The notes below the pieces were generated by a model. That model made no database searches, had not been told where the DNA came from, and saw only the letters and a list, made by a program, of their open reading frames with translations. From Cymbomonas tetramitiformis (Eukaryota > Chlorophyta > Pyramimonadophyceae > Pyramimonadales > Pyramimonadaceae): DNA of 64,000 bases. Position numbers and translations under genes: made by a program. The stretch is taken from contig LGRX02025930.1 of NCBI GenBank assembly GCA_001247695.2, forward strand, positions 1-64,000, in the 5' to 3' direction. Positions within the stretch are counted from its first letter, which is position 1. Every line of letters begins with the position of its first letter. This document shows positions 1 to 10,559 of this stretch, one piece after another.

Positions 1-2
1 TC

Positions 3-1284
3 TACCTCGGCCCCGATGGGTCTTTTGGCGCGTTAGCTTGCAACAAGGGGGGGGGAGATTCCGACGAGGATTCCCCCAACGATGTTGTAGCAGGCCTAGC
101 GTCAGAACCCTCCTCCGGGTCCGAGGATAGTGAAGTCAGCGTGCGCCCCAGCACAACGGTGCCGGACGGAGCAGAGGAGTCTGAGGGGCCGGGAGGGTTG
201 GTTTCGGACAGCTCCGAGTCCGGCTACAGTGACGTGGAAGGGGCGTGTCATTTGCGGAGAGTAGGGGCGGTGGTCGAGGACATTAGGCCAAAGGGATTTG
301 CGAGTACGGTTGACGAGGCCGGGGATCATCCTGACCCTCTCAGCGTTTTCGCTAGCAAGCAGGAAGCGAACGGGGCATTTGCGTTGCTTCCGCCAGCGGT
401 GCGTAGACAGGCGATAGAGGATCACGCAGCCGGGAAGCCACCCACCTGGCACGCTCAGGCGGCCGCGGCGCTCCAACAGGGCCGGGGTCTGGTCGCGGAG
501 CGACGACCCCGAGCACGGCGTAAGCGAGTGCGTTGGCGTGACCAGGTCGCAGCAGTCGGTCAGCCTGGTGCTGAAGGTGGCCCCTCCGCTGGGCAGCCGC
601 CGGGACCAAAAGTCCCCACCGTTCCGAGCCCTCAGAGGCAGAAGTCGAGAGCCCCGGCACCAGTCGTGCCGCCAGACACTACCCGGCCGCCAGCTCCGCG
701 AACCACAGACCAGTCGGCCCCAGTCGTCGCGTCAAGCACCACCCCGCCGCCAGCTCCACGGACCACAGACCAGCCAGTACCGGTCGTCCCGCCAGTCACT
801 ACCCCGCCGCCAGCTCCACAGACCGCTCAGGCCTCCCCGGAACCGCCGGAGGACGAGATAGACGAGACGGTGTCGCCGGAAATCTGGCAGCAGCTTAGGG
901 ACCTGGAAAAGGAGTTCGCAGATGTCATTTGCACAGAGCTGCCAGAATCGGTCCAGTCAAGGGAATACAAGGCCGGCATCCGGCTCAGGCCAGATTGGAA
1001 TGGGAACCCCTTGCACCGGCGAGGATACAAGTTGTCGCAGGAGGAGTTGCGGCAACTCCGGCAACAGCTAGATGAACTCTTAGCCAAAGGGTACATACGA
1101 CCCTCGGCCTCTCCGTGGGGTTGTCCCGTGCTGATGGTCCCCAAGCCAAGTAATCCCAAGGAGTTGCGTCTAGTCATTGACTACAGACAGATCAATGAGA
1201 TCACGATCAAGGATGAGTACCCCCTCCCGGATGTGCAGAGTCTCTTAGATGACCTACAAGGGGCTACCGTCTTCTCTACGTACG
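3..1284 (+). pseudogene. gag-pol linker and N-terminal reverse transcriptase
   Basis: Frame open from the window edge, with no ATG, so the protein begins upstream. Residues up to about 240 are acidic then very Pro-rich, with three near-identical repeats around PPAPRTTDQ (codons at about 680-820). The RT fingers follow: a segment with KGYIRPSASPWGCPVLMVPK, then LRLVIDYRQIN and YPLPDVQSLLDDL, all classic Ty3/gypsy RT blocks. No protease motif is visible in the part inside the window. The frame breaks at 1277-1284, where TACG is duplicated (TACGTACG); removing one copy would let it run into the next block. Confidence 0.85.
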
Positions 1285-2340
1285 ATGGATGCCCTTTGGG
1301 GATTTTGGCAGGTCCCTATGGGAGCGGATGACGTGGAGAAAACCGCAATGACTACGCACTTTGGAGCGTACGAGTGGTTGGCCATGCCCATGGGATTGTC
1401 AAACTCCCCAAGCACCTGGCAAAGGATGATGACCCAGTATCTCGGGCACCTACCCTTTTGCAGGGTATTTGTAGATGACATCATGATTTTCTCAGCTGAG
1501 GTTCCGGGTAAGAGCGCCCATGAGGTACATCTCGACCACCTCCGCAAGGTCTTGGAGGCGTGTCGAAAGAATTCCGTCTATCTCAAAAAGTCGAAAGTCA
1601 AACTGTGCAAACGAGCAGTCCGGTTCCTAGGGCATGTGGTGGATCGGGATGGATGCCGCCCACAGCAGGATAAGGTTGCGTCAGTGCGCGACTGGCCAAA
1701 CCTAGAAACTGTCACACACGTGCGACAGTTCCTGGGCATGTGTGGCTTCTACCGAAGGTACATCCAGAACTTCGCAGATATCGCGTACCCGCTGACCCGC
1801 CTCACCAAATCCGGCGTGGAATGGACCTGGGGCGAGAATGAAAAAGCAGCATTTAAAAAGCTGAAAACTGCTTTGATCTCCTCCCCAGCCTTGGCCCTAC
1901 CCGATCAAAAGGGCGCAGCAGACGGTTCCAGACCCTTCTTCGTACAGACAGATGCCAGTGGAGTAGCACTAGGGAGTGTACTCATGCAGGATCAGGGACG
2001 AGGCTTGCAGCCCTTGGCCTTTGAAAGCCGGCAGTTCTCCAGCGCAGAGCAGAACTATCACGCTGGGGAACGGGAGCTTTGTGCCATCCATCATTGTACC
2101 ACGGTCACCTGGAGACATTATCTGATTTTTACATCATTTAAGCTCATGGGGGACCATAAACCCCTCCAGTGGCTCTTCGCCCCAGCTAGGGAGCTCAGCC
2201 GACGTCAGGCTCGCTGGTACGAGGACTTGGTAGAGGTAGGAGTCCATCAGATGGAGCACGTGCCAGGGCGCTGTTTGGTAGTACCGGATGCGCAGTCCCG
2301 GCGACCAGACTATCAGGAAATGTCAGCCAGGGAGGGTTTG
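1285..2340 (+). pseudogene. Reverse transcriptase palm/thumb and RNase H
   Basis: Continuation of pol in the next frame. It starts with DALWGFWQVPM, followed by AMPMGLSNSP and the catalytic FVDDIMIFS, the family's YxDD box with Phe for Tyr. Then come FLGHVVDRDGCRPQQDKV and QFLGMCGFYRRYI of the RT connection. RNase H follows: VQTDASGVALGSVL holds the first Asp, ERELCAIHH the Glu, and GDHKPLQWL the second Asp region. It ends near PDAQSRRP at about 2310. The active-site residues look intact, so loss of function would come from the frame breaks around it. The domain continues in frame into the acidic linker. Confidence 0.9.
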
Positions 2341-2880
2341 AAGGAAAAATGGATAGTGGATCGCGCCACGGATGGGCCCAGAGACTCCGAGCCGAAAGGC
2401 AAGGGGTCCGAAGAGGACGAGGATCCTACCTCTGTCCTCGGGACAGTGGATCGCGCCACAGATGGACCCAGGTACTCTGAGCCGAAAGGCAAGAGATTCG
2501 AAGAGGACGAGGATCCTACATCTGTCTTAGGCGCCAACTTCGAGTATAGTGATTCCGAGGACGAGTCCTTCCCTCCCACCAGTCCGGCACCGGTCATTGG
2601 TGAGCTCACCCATCTGAATGGGCTCACGTGGGTAGAGACGCCGGCCCTCTGGCTGGACGCAGCTGCCACCCTAGCAGTAGGCGAGAAGTCCTTAAGGGAT
2701 GCCGAATCGCTAGCAGTCATGACCAGAGCAGACCGAGCTAGGGAACAGGCCGCAGCAGAAGTCCAGAGTCACCCGGAGGCAGCAAGAGGAGCACCGGGGA
2801 CCGACGAGTTCCCCCATCCTGAGACCCAGAGTCATCCGAAGGCAGCCGGAGAGGCACCTGAGCCCGTTAAGCCCCCAGAA
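2341..2880 (+). other. Acidic linker of pol with a tandem duplication
   Basis: In-frame spacer between RNase H and the NPPY methyltransferase. It contains two direct copies of about 99 bp (from about 2350 and 2449) encoding VDRATDGPR.SEPKGK..EEDEDPTSVLG. A second Glu/Pro-rich pair near 2760-2870 centres on Q.SHP.AA. No domain is recognised. The acidic repeats suggest a flexible tether; this is inference. Confidence 0.7.
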
Positions 2881-3420
2881 GGTAGCTCCCACTACGACCA
2901 GGTCGTAGATCGCCAGGATTGGAAGCTGATCAGGGAGCGCTTTGAGGAGATAGCGGCCCAGTACGGGATGTTTGACGTTGACGCGTGTTGCGACTCCATG
3001 GGCGTTAACCGGCAGGTTGACACCTATTGGACCGACTGCTTGAAGGAAAAGTGGCGCGGGAAACACGTTTGGTGTAACCCCCCTTACACGAAGGATTCGG
3101 ACTTGATAGAAAGAATTCTTCGGCATTTCCTTGCTGAGTGGCGCGCCGATCCGGAAAACACCTCGATCGGCGATGTTCCTTCTACCAGACTATGACGCTC
3201 CCTAGAGGCGGTTGATTCACCCCAAATATGGGCTTCATCCGGTCAAGGTCTTTGACATGAAGGACGAAAAAGGTCGTCCCAACCACCTCTTCGAGTCTCC
3301 TGACGGAGGTCGGCCCCCGCTGCGCTGGCCGGTCCTTCTGGTTTGGGCCCCAGCAGCCAGCAGGGCAAAGACCCGAGCGCCACCTGCGCGAAAGGACAGT
3401 GAGGCGGAACCCGACGAGCC
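2881..3420 (+). pseudogene. Dam-like adenine methyltransferase domain inside pol
   Basis: The segment begins with a DRQDWKLIRERFEEI helix, then FDVDACCD, then WRGKHVWCNPPYTKD. NPPY is the catalytic motif IV of N6-adenine methyltransferases, and the layout matches the phage-type Dam family (PF05869-like). A one-base shift near 3175 moves the frame. The continuation reads LLPDYDAP, a TAG stop (3203-3205) where the family usually has an aromatic residue, then RRLIHPKYGLHPVKVFD and a C-terminal RWPVLLVWAP strand. The domain is therefore complete in outline but broken in this copy. The predicted target is adenine in DNA; activity cannot be judged from sequence. Confidence 0.75.
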
Positions 3421-3479
3421 TTTAGTCACTACAGGGGTTGCAGCGAAGGTCAGGGCAGCGTCAGGACCACTGAAGGCTG

Positions 3480-4440
3480 ATGAGTTCGTCCGCGCCTTGC
3501 AAGCGGAATACGAACGCAGCCCGTACCTCAGTTCGTTGACAGAAGAACTGATCGCAGCCCCACATCAGAGGACAGACACATTTCGCATGGTAGACGACAT
3601 GATTTGGCGAGTGGCAGAAGGGCGGTATCAGCTGGTGCTAGCTCAGGATTCCCCCCTCAGAGAGCTGGTGATGCGCGAAGCACACGAGTCCCCGGCAGCA
3701 GGGCACACAGGAAGGGATAAGACACTGGACAGGGTATCCCGTCGTTTTTGGTGGCCACGCATGAGCAAGGATGTCACCGACTGGTGCAAATCCTGCGTCG
3801 TGTGCCAGCAGACCCAGCCGCGCAACGGGTATCCAGACGGTCAGCTTAACCCCCTGCAAGTCCCAGTAAGACTGTGGCAAGTGGTTAGTATCGACTTCGT
3901 CACTGGGCTGCCTCGCGCAGAGCGAGGGTACGACGCGTTTGCTACCTTCACGGACAAGCTGTCCAAGATGGTGCACGTAGTCCCCATGCTTTACGCTGAC
4001 AGCTCGGCTGCTCAGATCGCGCGCATGTATTTCGACCAAGTGTGGCGTTTGCACGGCGCTCCCATGAAGATCGTCTGTGATCGGGACTCCCGCTTTAGAG
4101 ATGAAATGCATCTCGAGCTACATCGGTTGATGGGAGTCCAGATTGCCTCTACCACGCCGTACCACCCACAAGGTGATGGGCAGGCAGAGCACACAAACCA
4201 CACGGTCGAACGTATGTTACGCGCGTATGTCGACGCCAACCAGCACGATTGGGACTTGTGGTGTACCCCGGTCGAGTACGCCATCAATGACTCTCGTTCC
4301 GCCGTCACGGGCTTCACCCCTTTTGAGCTGACGTACGGTCACGCTCCGGCCTCTCAGCTAGACTTCTTCGTGGAGGCAGCACTTGCATCACGGAGAGGCC
4401 GAGCTAAGGGGGGGAGGGGCGCAGCAGTGAAAAAGGGTAT
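3480..4440 (+). pseudogene. Integrase with HHCC zinc finger and DDE core
   Basis: Integrase of the Ty3/gypsy pol. The zinc finger is AHESPAAGHTGRDKTLDRV (His pair) with CKSCVVCQQ (Cys pair). The core has SIDFVTGLP with the first Asp, IVCDRDSRF with the second, and the Glu in GQAEHTNHTVERML. It ends in NDSRSAVTGFTPFELTYG, a standard gypsy integrase block. The frame is lost in the G-rich stretch at about 4408-4450; the next frame takes over at about 4440 with TARQFVRQLQLAREKL. Confidence 0.88.
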
Positions 4441-6147
4441 GGTACAGCCCACGAGACAGCCCGCCAATTTGTTCGCCAGTTGCAGCTCGCTAGGGAGAAG
4501 CTGCTCTTAGCTCAGCAGCAGCAGATCGCCCAGTACGACGCGCGTCACAAGTCCAGGAGTTACGCAGTAGGTGATGAGGTTTGGGTAGACGCCACGTACC
4601 TTACCCAGCCGGGCGACCGCGGGTTGCACAAGAAGTTGCTTAAGAAGCGCCTCGGACCCCTTCGGGTGCTGGAAGTCTTTCACAGCGACAGGCAGATGGC
4701 CCTTCCCGCGAGCGATAGGGGCGCACCGTCGGCCTATAGGTTGCAGACGCCTAAGCAGTGGAAAGTGCACGATGTGTTTACCGTGTACCGGCTTTCGCCG
4801 GTAGAGTCGAGTAGCCGCTTTGTCGAGAGAGCTAAGGAGATTCCCCCTCCTCCGTTGGACGTCAGTGGACGCAAGGAAACCCACGTCGAGAGGGTGGAGC
4901 GTTCGCGTACGCGCCAGCGTCAGGGTAGGAGGTGGACGGAGTACCTGGTCAAGTGGACAGTAATGCCCCGCAGTGAGAACGAGTGGAAGACCCGAGAGGA
5001 TCTGGAGTGGGACGGAGCCGGTAGGCCCGGCGTTCCCAACCGGGCGTTGTTGGAGTTTGAGAGGATCGAGGCTAAGAGAGTGGAGCGAGAGAAGCTCAGG
5101 GTCCGTAAGAGGCGCGACGAATCCGCAGGAGCAATATGGACCACGCTCTCGGAGGAGCTCAAGGTAGACGGCGCAATGCCATGGGTGCCAGAGGAGAGGT
5201 TTGATGAGGAAGTAGGAACTTTCGCGAGAGTATCTGCTCAGAGCACCCTGCCGCCAGTCAACGGAGCCGCAGCACTTGAGAAGGAGCCAGTCGGCCAGTC
5301 TAAAATTCTCGTATTGTTTTGTGGGACCGGGTCAGTCGAGAGGCAGTTTACTAAGCGATTTCCCAACAGCGAAGTAGTTGCCGTAGATATTCAGCCCAAG
5401 TGGGGCCCCACACATTGCGAGGATATCATGCGATGGGACTACCGACAGTTCAGACCAGGACACTTCGACGTAGTCTGGGCTAGCCCACCTTGTACAGAGT
5501 ACAGCCAGGCGAAGACAGTAGGCATCCGAGATTTGCGCGCTGCGGACAGGCGAGTTCGTAGGACATTGGAGATCATCCGGTACTTGAGGCCCGAAGCATA
5601 CGTCATTGAGAACCCGAAGGGAAGAGAGCCCCACGGTTTGCACACGCGTCGATGCATGAGCAATCTACCAGCTCCGCACCTCGTCACGTACTGTAAATAC
5701 GGGACCGCATACAGAAAGCCCACGCACATCTGGACCAACGTTCCGTTGCGCACACCCCTGCGAGTGTGCGATTCCGACACGCCTTGCGAATTCTTCCGGC
5801 AATACGGTAGGCACGAGAAAGTAGCGCAGGGAGGGCGCGCGATGAGAGCCGGAGGTGTGTTTGCGAAGGGCATGGGAGCGCGAGAGAATTTGTATGGGAT
5901 TCCTTCAGCACTGTTAAAACAGCTTTTCCACAACCTGACCTTACATGAAGAGGGGCATGCGTTCCTGTCTGAACTGCTCGTCAGGGAAGATCTAAGCGAG
6001 ATGAGCGGTTTAGTCCAGTCAGCTGTTGTTGAGAGTGACCTGCCCGAGTTTGAACCGGAACCGATAGCGTTAGCGGGAGTACGAGCTGAAGTGACGATCA
6101 TACCCGAGGGCGGATGGGAATCTGACGCGAGTGGTCTTAGCGATTGA
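4441..6147 (+). pseudogene. Integrase C-terminus, chromodomain and C5 cytosine methyltransferase
   Basis: One long frame carries three parts. First is the integrase tail (coiled AREKLLLAQQQQIAQYD, then YAVGDEVWVDATYL). Second is a chromodomain (about 4885-5080; WTEYLVKWTVMPRSENEWK then a Leu/Glu helix), which in chromoviruses steers integration to marked chromatin. Third is a cytosine-5 methyltransferase (about 5300-5930): motif I LVLFCGTGSVERQF, motif II VVAVDIQPKWG, motif IV ASPPCTEYS with the catalytic Cys, and motif VI ENPKG. The later region RENLYGIPSALL resembles motif X. The methyltransferase frame itself is uninterrupted to the stop at 6145-6147. It resembles stand-alone DCM/DNMT-like domains rather than host maintenance enzymes; no CXXC, BAH or RFTS domain is seen. 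Confidence 0.88.
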
Positions 6148-6149
6148 GA

Positions 6150-6510
6150 GCGTTGGGGAGCTTCGGGAAGAGCGGTGGCTCCAGCCTTGGCGAGACCAGG
6201 CGGCAGGTGAGAACCTGGGTAATCCATCCAAGAGAGCAGTGGCTCTAGCCTCGGCACAGCCAGGCAACAGGTGGAAATCTGTATAATCCATTTGAGCAGT
6301 GGCTCTAGCCTCGGTATGACCAGGCAGCAGGTGAGAACCTGGATAATCTATCCAACCGAGCAGTGGCTCTAGCCTCGGTATGACCAGGCGGCAGGTGAGA
6401 ACCTGGATAATCTATCCAACCGAGCAGTGGCTCTAGCCTCGGTACAACCAGGCAACAGGTGGAAATCTGTATAATCCATTTCATGAGAGCATTGGCTCCG
6501 GACCTGGCAC
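6150..6510 (+). repeat. Tandem repeat, about 63-bp period
   Basis: Five to six imperfect copies of a unit containing AGCAGTGGCTCTAGCCTCGG, each followed by a CAGG(C/T)GG/AACAGGTG block and an AATC-ATCC block. They lie just downstream of the methyltransferase stop and before the polypurine tract. Non-coding by appearance: stops occur in all frames. Confidence 0.85.
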
Positions 6511-6932
6511 GACCGGGCAGCAGTTGGAGATCTGGGTAAAAGCTCTACGCATTCCGAGGAGGCGGTGAGGGTTTAAAACCTTTCCTCCGGGCCGGCATCC
6601 CGAGAACTGTCGGGTAATTGGCAAACCTATTGTCATCACCTGTAAGTGTACCGTGTTGGAAGGTTTGAAACCTTGAGCGTGGTAATGGATGTGAGATCTC
6701 GAGCCTTGGGGGAGCCTGGTAGTGCAGATGGCAGACCGGTGAGAGGCCGACCCTTGTGCTTAAGAGGTTGATCTCCTTATTGCGGTGTGTCTTGGGAAGT
6801 GTAATGTCATCCCAGACAACAGGCGGCTGAGACCTGTATAATCATCCTGAGCAACAGTAGAAGATCTGTATAAAAACTTTACTGGTCCGACGTGGTCAGC
6901 GTGGACGTGACCTTCCCTAAGGGGGGGGGAGT
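6511..6932 (+). other. 3' untranslated internal region and polypurine tract
   Basis: No reading frame of note. Diverged pieces of the upstream repeat (GCAGTTGGAGATCTG; AACAGTAGAAGATCTG) persist to about 6875. It ends in CCTAAGGGGGGGGGAGT, a G-rich polypurine tract that would prime plus-strand synthesis, immediately 5' of TGTGCTAG. Confidence 0.7.
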
Positions 6933-7357
6933 TGTGCTAGGAGGCAAGCACAAGAGCAAGAAAAACGGCTAAGTACAAAACGCAAGAGTACTCAGTACGG
7001 AGTACAGTAGGACCGATCAGAATGATGTTGATGTGAGGTGCCTAGCCTGTTGTACGGAGTACTCAGTACAGTTGAGTTATGGAAAGAGTTCCTGAATGTA
7101 TAAGAACTCTAAGTGTAACCCGTTTCGGAGATGAGAACTGAACTGAGAATTGTGACATAAAAGTAAAGAGCCGTAACTGCTGTATAGTGTGTATTGAAAG
7201 CATGCACTGAAAGCAAAAGCATACTAGAAGGATTTACGAAACCGAAGTCCGATAGTAGACCAACCGAAACCATACCTCGTGCGGTCGTTTAATAAGTATA
7301 GATAAGATAAGTCCGAAACCGTAAAGAAGAGAAGAAGCAAGAGTGTAGACTCCCACA
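6933..7357 (+). repeat. Probable 3' LTR
   Basis: Starts TGTGCTAG directly after the polypurine tract and could end at the CCCACA at 7352-7357, giving TG...CA ends and about 425 bp. The 5' boundary is supported by the repeated junction at 17219. The 3' boundary is my estimate, because no second copy of this LTR lies in the window. Short motifs such as GAGTACTCAGTAC recur inside. Confidence 0.5.
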
Positions 7358-7389
7358 ATGAGAACGCTCGCGCAGCAGTAGCATCCGCG

Positions 7390-9594
7390 TTGCCTCTGGA
7401 AGGGCCTTCCGCAGTTGCTGCACGGCTTGGTGTGCACGGCCGGTCGCTGCAAGACGACGCGCGACCTGAGCTGGGTGTGCGCTCGCAGCAGCCGCAGGCG
7501 CCGATCTCGCCGCGTCTCGATCACCTTGAGGGAGGGGGAGGAGTGATTATCAGCAATAACCATGCAGATTCGCCACCTCCAGAGCCGCCTGATATATCTA
7601 ATGTCACGACTGGTCATTATATTTCATCCGGTGACTCGGGTAAGGATATCCATATTCTGTCGCCACCTCCAGAGCCGCCACCGATTGGTACGGATTATTG
7701 CACAGCTGATGATGAAGCGGCTGACAACTGCACGGCAGGATATCGTACAGCCGACTATCATGCACCCCCATGTATTGACCGTGCGGATACGTTATCATCG
7801 TGCAATTCATCGGCAATGTCAGTATCAGCTACGATAGCAACGTGCAAATCTGCAGAGGATAACGTATCTGCATCATCGCAATACCCCGAACAACTTGAAT
7901 CATCAGCATCATATGACGATCTTCGTGTCTCCGAATTTTCGGTGTATGCGCAGCACGTGATCGCAGAGTCCGATCGGGTTCTTGCAATGTCTCAGCGGTT
8001 GTGGCAGCAACGTGCTCGCGTTCACCTTGAGCAGCAGCACATAACCATCGGCAGCAATGATGAACAATCGGATGAGGAAGATTGTATATCACCCGCCGCG
8101 CATGCTGTTTCATCGTTAGTGTCAGCACCGACGGCATACAGCACCGGCGAGTCGTCGACCGTTTCATCAGCAATGTATACACCACCGCCGTCAGTATACC
8201 GTCACTGCGATGGTCCACCTGAGAGTATGGTCAACGCATTATTATGTAATACTGATCGGGCAGCAGATGGTTATTGCACGACTGAGTATAGTAATGCCCC
8301 AGGGGCTCGGCATCACTCGGCCTCATCATTGTGTGCCATATCGGTGGTGCATCCAACGTCGTCGTTGTCGAATGGTTATGTGGATTTATTATCTCACGAC
8401 ACAACTGATGATTATTGCGGAGGTGCGCACGTACTCGCGCATGCATGTGCGGACGCTGTCGATACGAATGGAGTAATGGATCCTTATCATACAGCCGGTG
8501 GTGTGGCTGATTGTTGTACGACCGAACATTGTGCAGCCGCTGCTGCCTCGCACACTGACTGCGTATATGATCATTGGGCGGTGGATCATTACTGCGCAGC
8601 TAGTAATGCGGCTGATCATTGCGGAGGTGCGCACGCACTCGTGCATGCATGTGCGGACGCTGTCGATACAGATGGAGCAATGGATCATTATTATACAGCC
8701 GGTGGTGTGGCTGATTGTTGCACGGCCGAACATTGTGCAGCCACTGCTGCCTCGCACACTGACTGCGTATATGATCATTGGGCGGTGGATCATTATTGCG
8801 CATCTAGTAATGCGGCTGATCATTGCGGAGGTGCGCACGCACTCGTGCATGCCTGTGCGGAAGCTGTCGATATGGATGGAGCAATGGATCATTATTATAC
8901 AGCCGGTGGTGTGGCTGATTGTTGCACGGCCGAATATCGTGCAGCCACATCGGCATTGTCAGCACATCATTATTATGTAGCCAGCGATACCGGTGATATG
9001 AGCGCAACCAATGACGCATGCGAGGTGCGACAGCTTGCCCACGGCGATGTTGTCCCATGCACGGATGACGGTACGTTTCATCACTGCGCGACCGACAAGA
9101 GTATACATAACAATACGAATGGTGATGCGCATGGCTTGCATATTATACCATCGGCACTGTGTATACACCTTGGATTATCACATGAGTGTTTCATCATGCG
9201 CGTACCGGCGACAAAATGCCATTCGACGTCACCGATCGCGTACGCATATACTTTGTTGGTTGTTCACTCTGGATCCGCATCGCCGCGATACCCTTCCGAT
9301 TCAGCACCATTATTGGTGCCCCCATCGGCGGCAAATAACTCCCTACGAAGCAGATGTGAGCATGTTGCGGCTGCGGCAGCTGCGGCTGCTAGTGCATCAT
9401 CACCATCTCCACCATCTCCAACTGTACGCCCAGGTTATCCATCATCAGCGATGGAGTGGGCAAAATTGTCGTCTACATCATTATCACGTGACGCAGCTGC
9501 TGTAAATCAAGGTATGGCTTACGCGAGGTCGACTTTACACAAAACTTCCGATTTTCTAGATCGTGAGATAAATGCGATTGAAGTGTGCTCTTAA
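7390..9594 (+). CDS. Long His/Cys/Ala-rich repeat ORF, function unknown
   Basis: A 734-codon open frame with no ATG at its 5' end, so the true start is unknown. It opens Pro/Gly-rich with two SPPPEPP copies. From about residue 340 it holds a 68-residue repeat (204-bp period; copies from about 8417, 8621 and 8825) rich in His, Cys, Asp and Ala, with blocks such as GGAHALVHACADAVD and AVDHYCA. The His/Cys spacing could bind metal but matches no zinc-finger family I know. The last 30 residues are encoded by an inserted inverted-repeat element at 9507-9770, so the original C-terminus is lost. No homology recognised. Confidence 0.4.
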   Translation: MPLEGPSAVAARLGVHGRSLQDDARPELGVRSQQPQAPISPRLDHLEGGGGVIISNNHADSPPPEPPDISNVTTGHYISSGDSGKDIHILSPPPEPPPIGTDYCTADDEAADNCTAGYRTADYHAPPCIDRADTLSSCNSSAMSVSATIATCKSAEDNVSASSQYPEQLESSASYDDLRVSEFSVYAQHVIAESDRVLAMSQRLWQQRARVHLEQQHITIGSNDEQSDEEDCISPAAHAVSSLVSAPTAYSTGESSTVSSAMYTPPPSVYRHCDGPPESMVNALLCNTDRAADGYCTTEYSNAPGARHHSASSLCAISVVHPTSSLSNGYVDLLSHDTTDDYCGGAHVLAHACADAVDTNGVMDPYHTAGGVADCCTTEHCAAAAASHTDCVYDHWAVDHYCAASNAADHCGGAHALVHACADAVDTDGAMDHYYTAGGVADCCTAEHCAATAASHTDCVYDHWAVDHYCASSNAADHCGGAHALVHACAEAVDMDGAMDHYYTAGGVADCCTAEYRAATSALSAHHYYVASDTGDMSATNDACEVRQLAHGDVVPCTDDGTFHHCATDKSIHNNTNGDAHGLHIIPSALCIHLGLSHECFIMRVPATKCHSTSPIAYAYTLLVVHSGSASPRYPSDSAPLLVPPSAANNSLRSRCEHVAAAAAAAASASSPSPPSPTVRPGYPSSAMEWAKLSSTSLSRDAAAVNQGMAYARSTLHKTSDFLDREINAIEVCS
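8417..8950 (+). repeat. 204-bp tandem repeat within the ORF
   Basis: GCGGAGGTGCGCACG occurs at 8417, 8621 and 8825, exactly 204 bp apart. Two full copies and a partial third are over 90 percent alike by eye. The period is a multiple of three and the frame is preserved through all copies. Confidence 0.9.
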
Positions 9595-9770
9595 GTATGG
9601 TTAAGTATGGGAGGTAACCGAGCGGTATCGGCCATAACTTTTCAATGCCTGGGTCAATTGTATACCCAGAGCACGCAATATGTATAGATTGGTTTAAGCG
9701 ACATGTTTATCGAATAAAAATATTTTCCGAAGTTTTGTGTAAAGTCGACCTCGCGTAAGCCATACCTTGA
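9507..9770. mobile_element. 264-bp MITE-like element with 42-bp perfect terminal inverted repeats
   Basis: The ends TCAAGGTATGGCTTACGCG... (9507-9548) and their exact reverse complement (9729-9770) form 42 identical base pairs around a 180-bp AT-rich core. Flanks are GTAAA and AATGG, so any target duplication is two or three A residues at most. The superfamily is not clear. It interrupts the ORF starting at 7390. Confidence 0.75.
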
Positions 9771-9839
9771 AATGGTGACAATGACTCGGTGCTATTGCAA
9801 CATCTTTATGGTAGCGTTGCAAATGATGATGTGCTCATG

Positions 9840-10300
9840 CTGGAGGGCAGCACACACACACGTGTATGGGGTTGTGTTGGTGCGGGGGATTTATTATTCC
9901 CGCATAGCCTTCACCAGCCTAGCAATGTGCGCAGCATCCGCACAATCGAGGCGCAGCTCGGGAGCCGCATTATTATTCTGGCTTTTTTTACACACGTGTA
10001 TGGTTGTGTGTTGGTGCGGGGGATTCATTCCGCACAGCCTTCACCAGTCTAGCGATGTGCGCAACATCCGTCGAGGCGCAACTCGGGAGCTGCATTATTA
10101 TTCTGGCACACACGCACGTGTATGGGGTTGTGTTGGTGCGGGGGGGATTTATTCTCGCACAGCCTTCGCAGTCTAGCGATGTGCGCAACATCCGCATAAT
10201 CGAGGCGCAGCTCGGGAGCCGCATTATGATTCCGGCGCACACACACGTGTATGGGGTTGTGTTGGTGTGGGGAGGATTCACTCACACGCACGCACATGAG
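9840..10300 (+). repeat. Minisatellite, about 120-135 bp period
   Basis: Four imperfect copies, each starting with CACACACGTGTATGG, continuing GTTGTGTTGGTGCGGGG and ending in a block with GAGGCGCAGCTCGGGAGC. Copies begin near 9853, 9990, 10108 and 10241. Open frames on both strands look like by-products of the repeat. Confidence 0.85.
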
Positions 10301-10559
10301 ATTGTGGGCGTGCAAGGGATATTTATTCCATCAGATGCACATGCGTGTACATGCACGCACACACACACACCGCAACTACAGCCGCATCAACCCACGCTCA
10401 TCAGTGTCGGCAACAACCTCAACATGATCAGCTGATGATATGCATGAGAGCCCATGTGCAAAATAAGGATCAGCAAGAGCAACTGCAAGGGGAACATTAT
10501 TGCACAGTGGATGATTATTGCACACATAATTATTGCGCGACTGGTATTGTGCCGCATAC

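Larger units (their letters stand above)
1..6932 (+). mobile_element. Ty3/gypsy chromovirus-type retrotransposon, 3' part, with two methyltransferase domains
   Basis: Internal region of an LTR retrotransposon that enters the window already in progress: the first frame is open from base 3 with no start codon. Domain order is acidic/proline-rich linker, reverse transcriptase, RNase H, Dam-like NPPY domain, zinc-finger integrase, chromodomain, C5 cytosine methyltransferase. RT before integrase and the chromodomain place it in Ty3/gypsy. It ends at a G-rich polypurine tract (about 6919-6930) followed by TGTGCTAG, the same junction seen again at 17219. The polyprotein is broken by at least three frameshifts and one stop, so this copy looks inactive. 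Carriage of cytosine methyltransferases by retrotransposons is known in some algae and dinoflagellates; the combination with a Dam-like domain is what I would check. Confidence 0.85.

Noticed and set aside
3212..3420. A separate gene starting at 3212
   Set aside because: It continues the Dam-like domain after a stop and a one-base shift, so it is part of the broken polyprotein.
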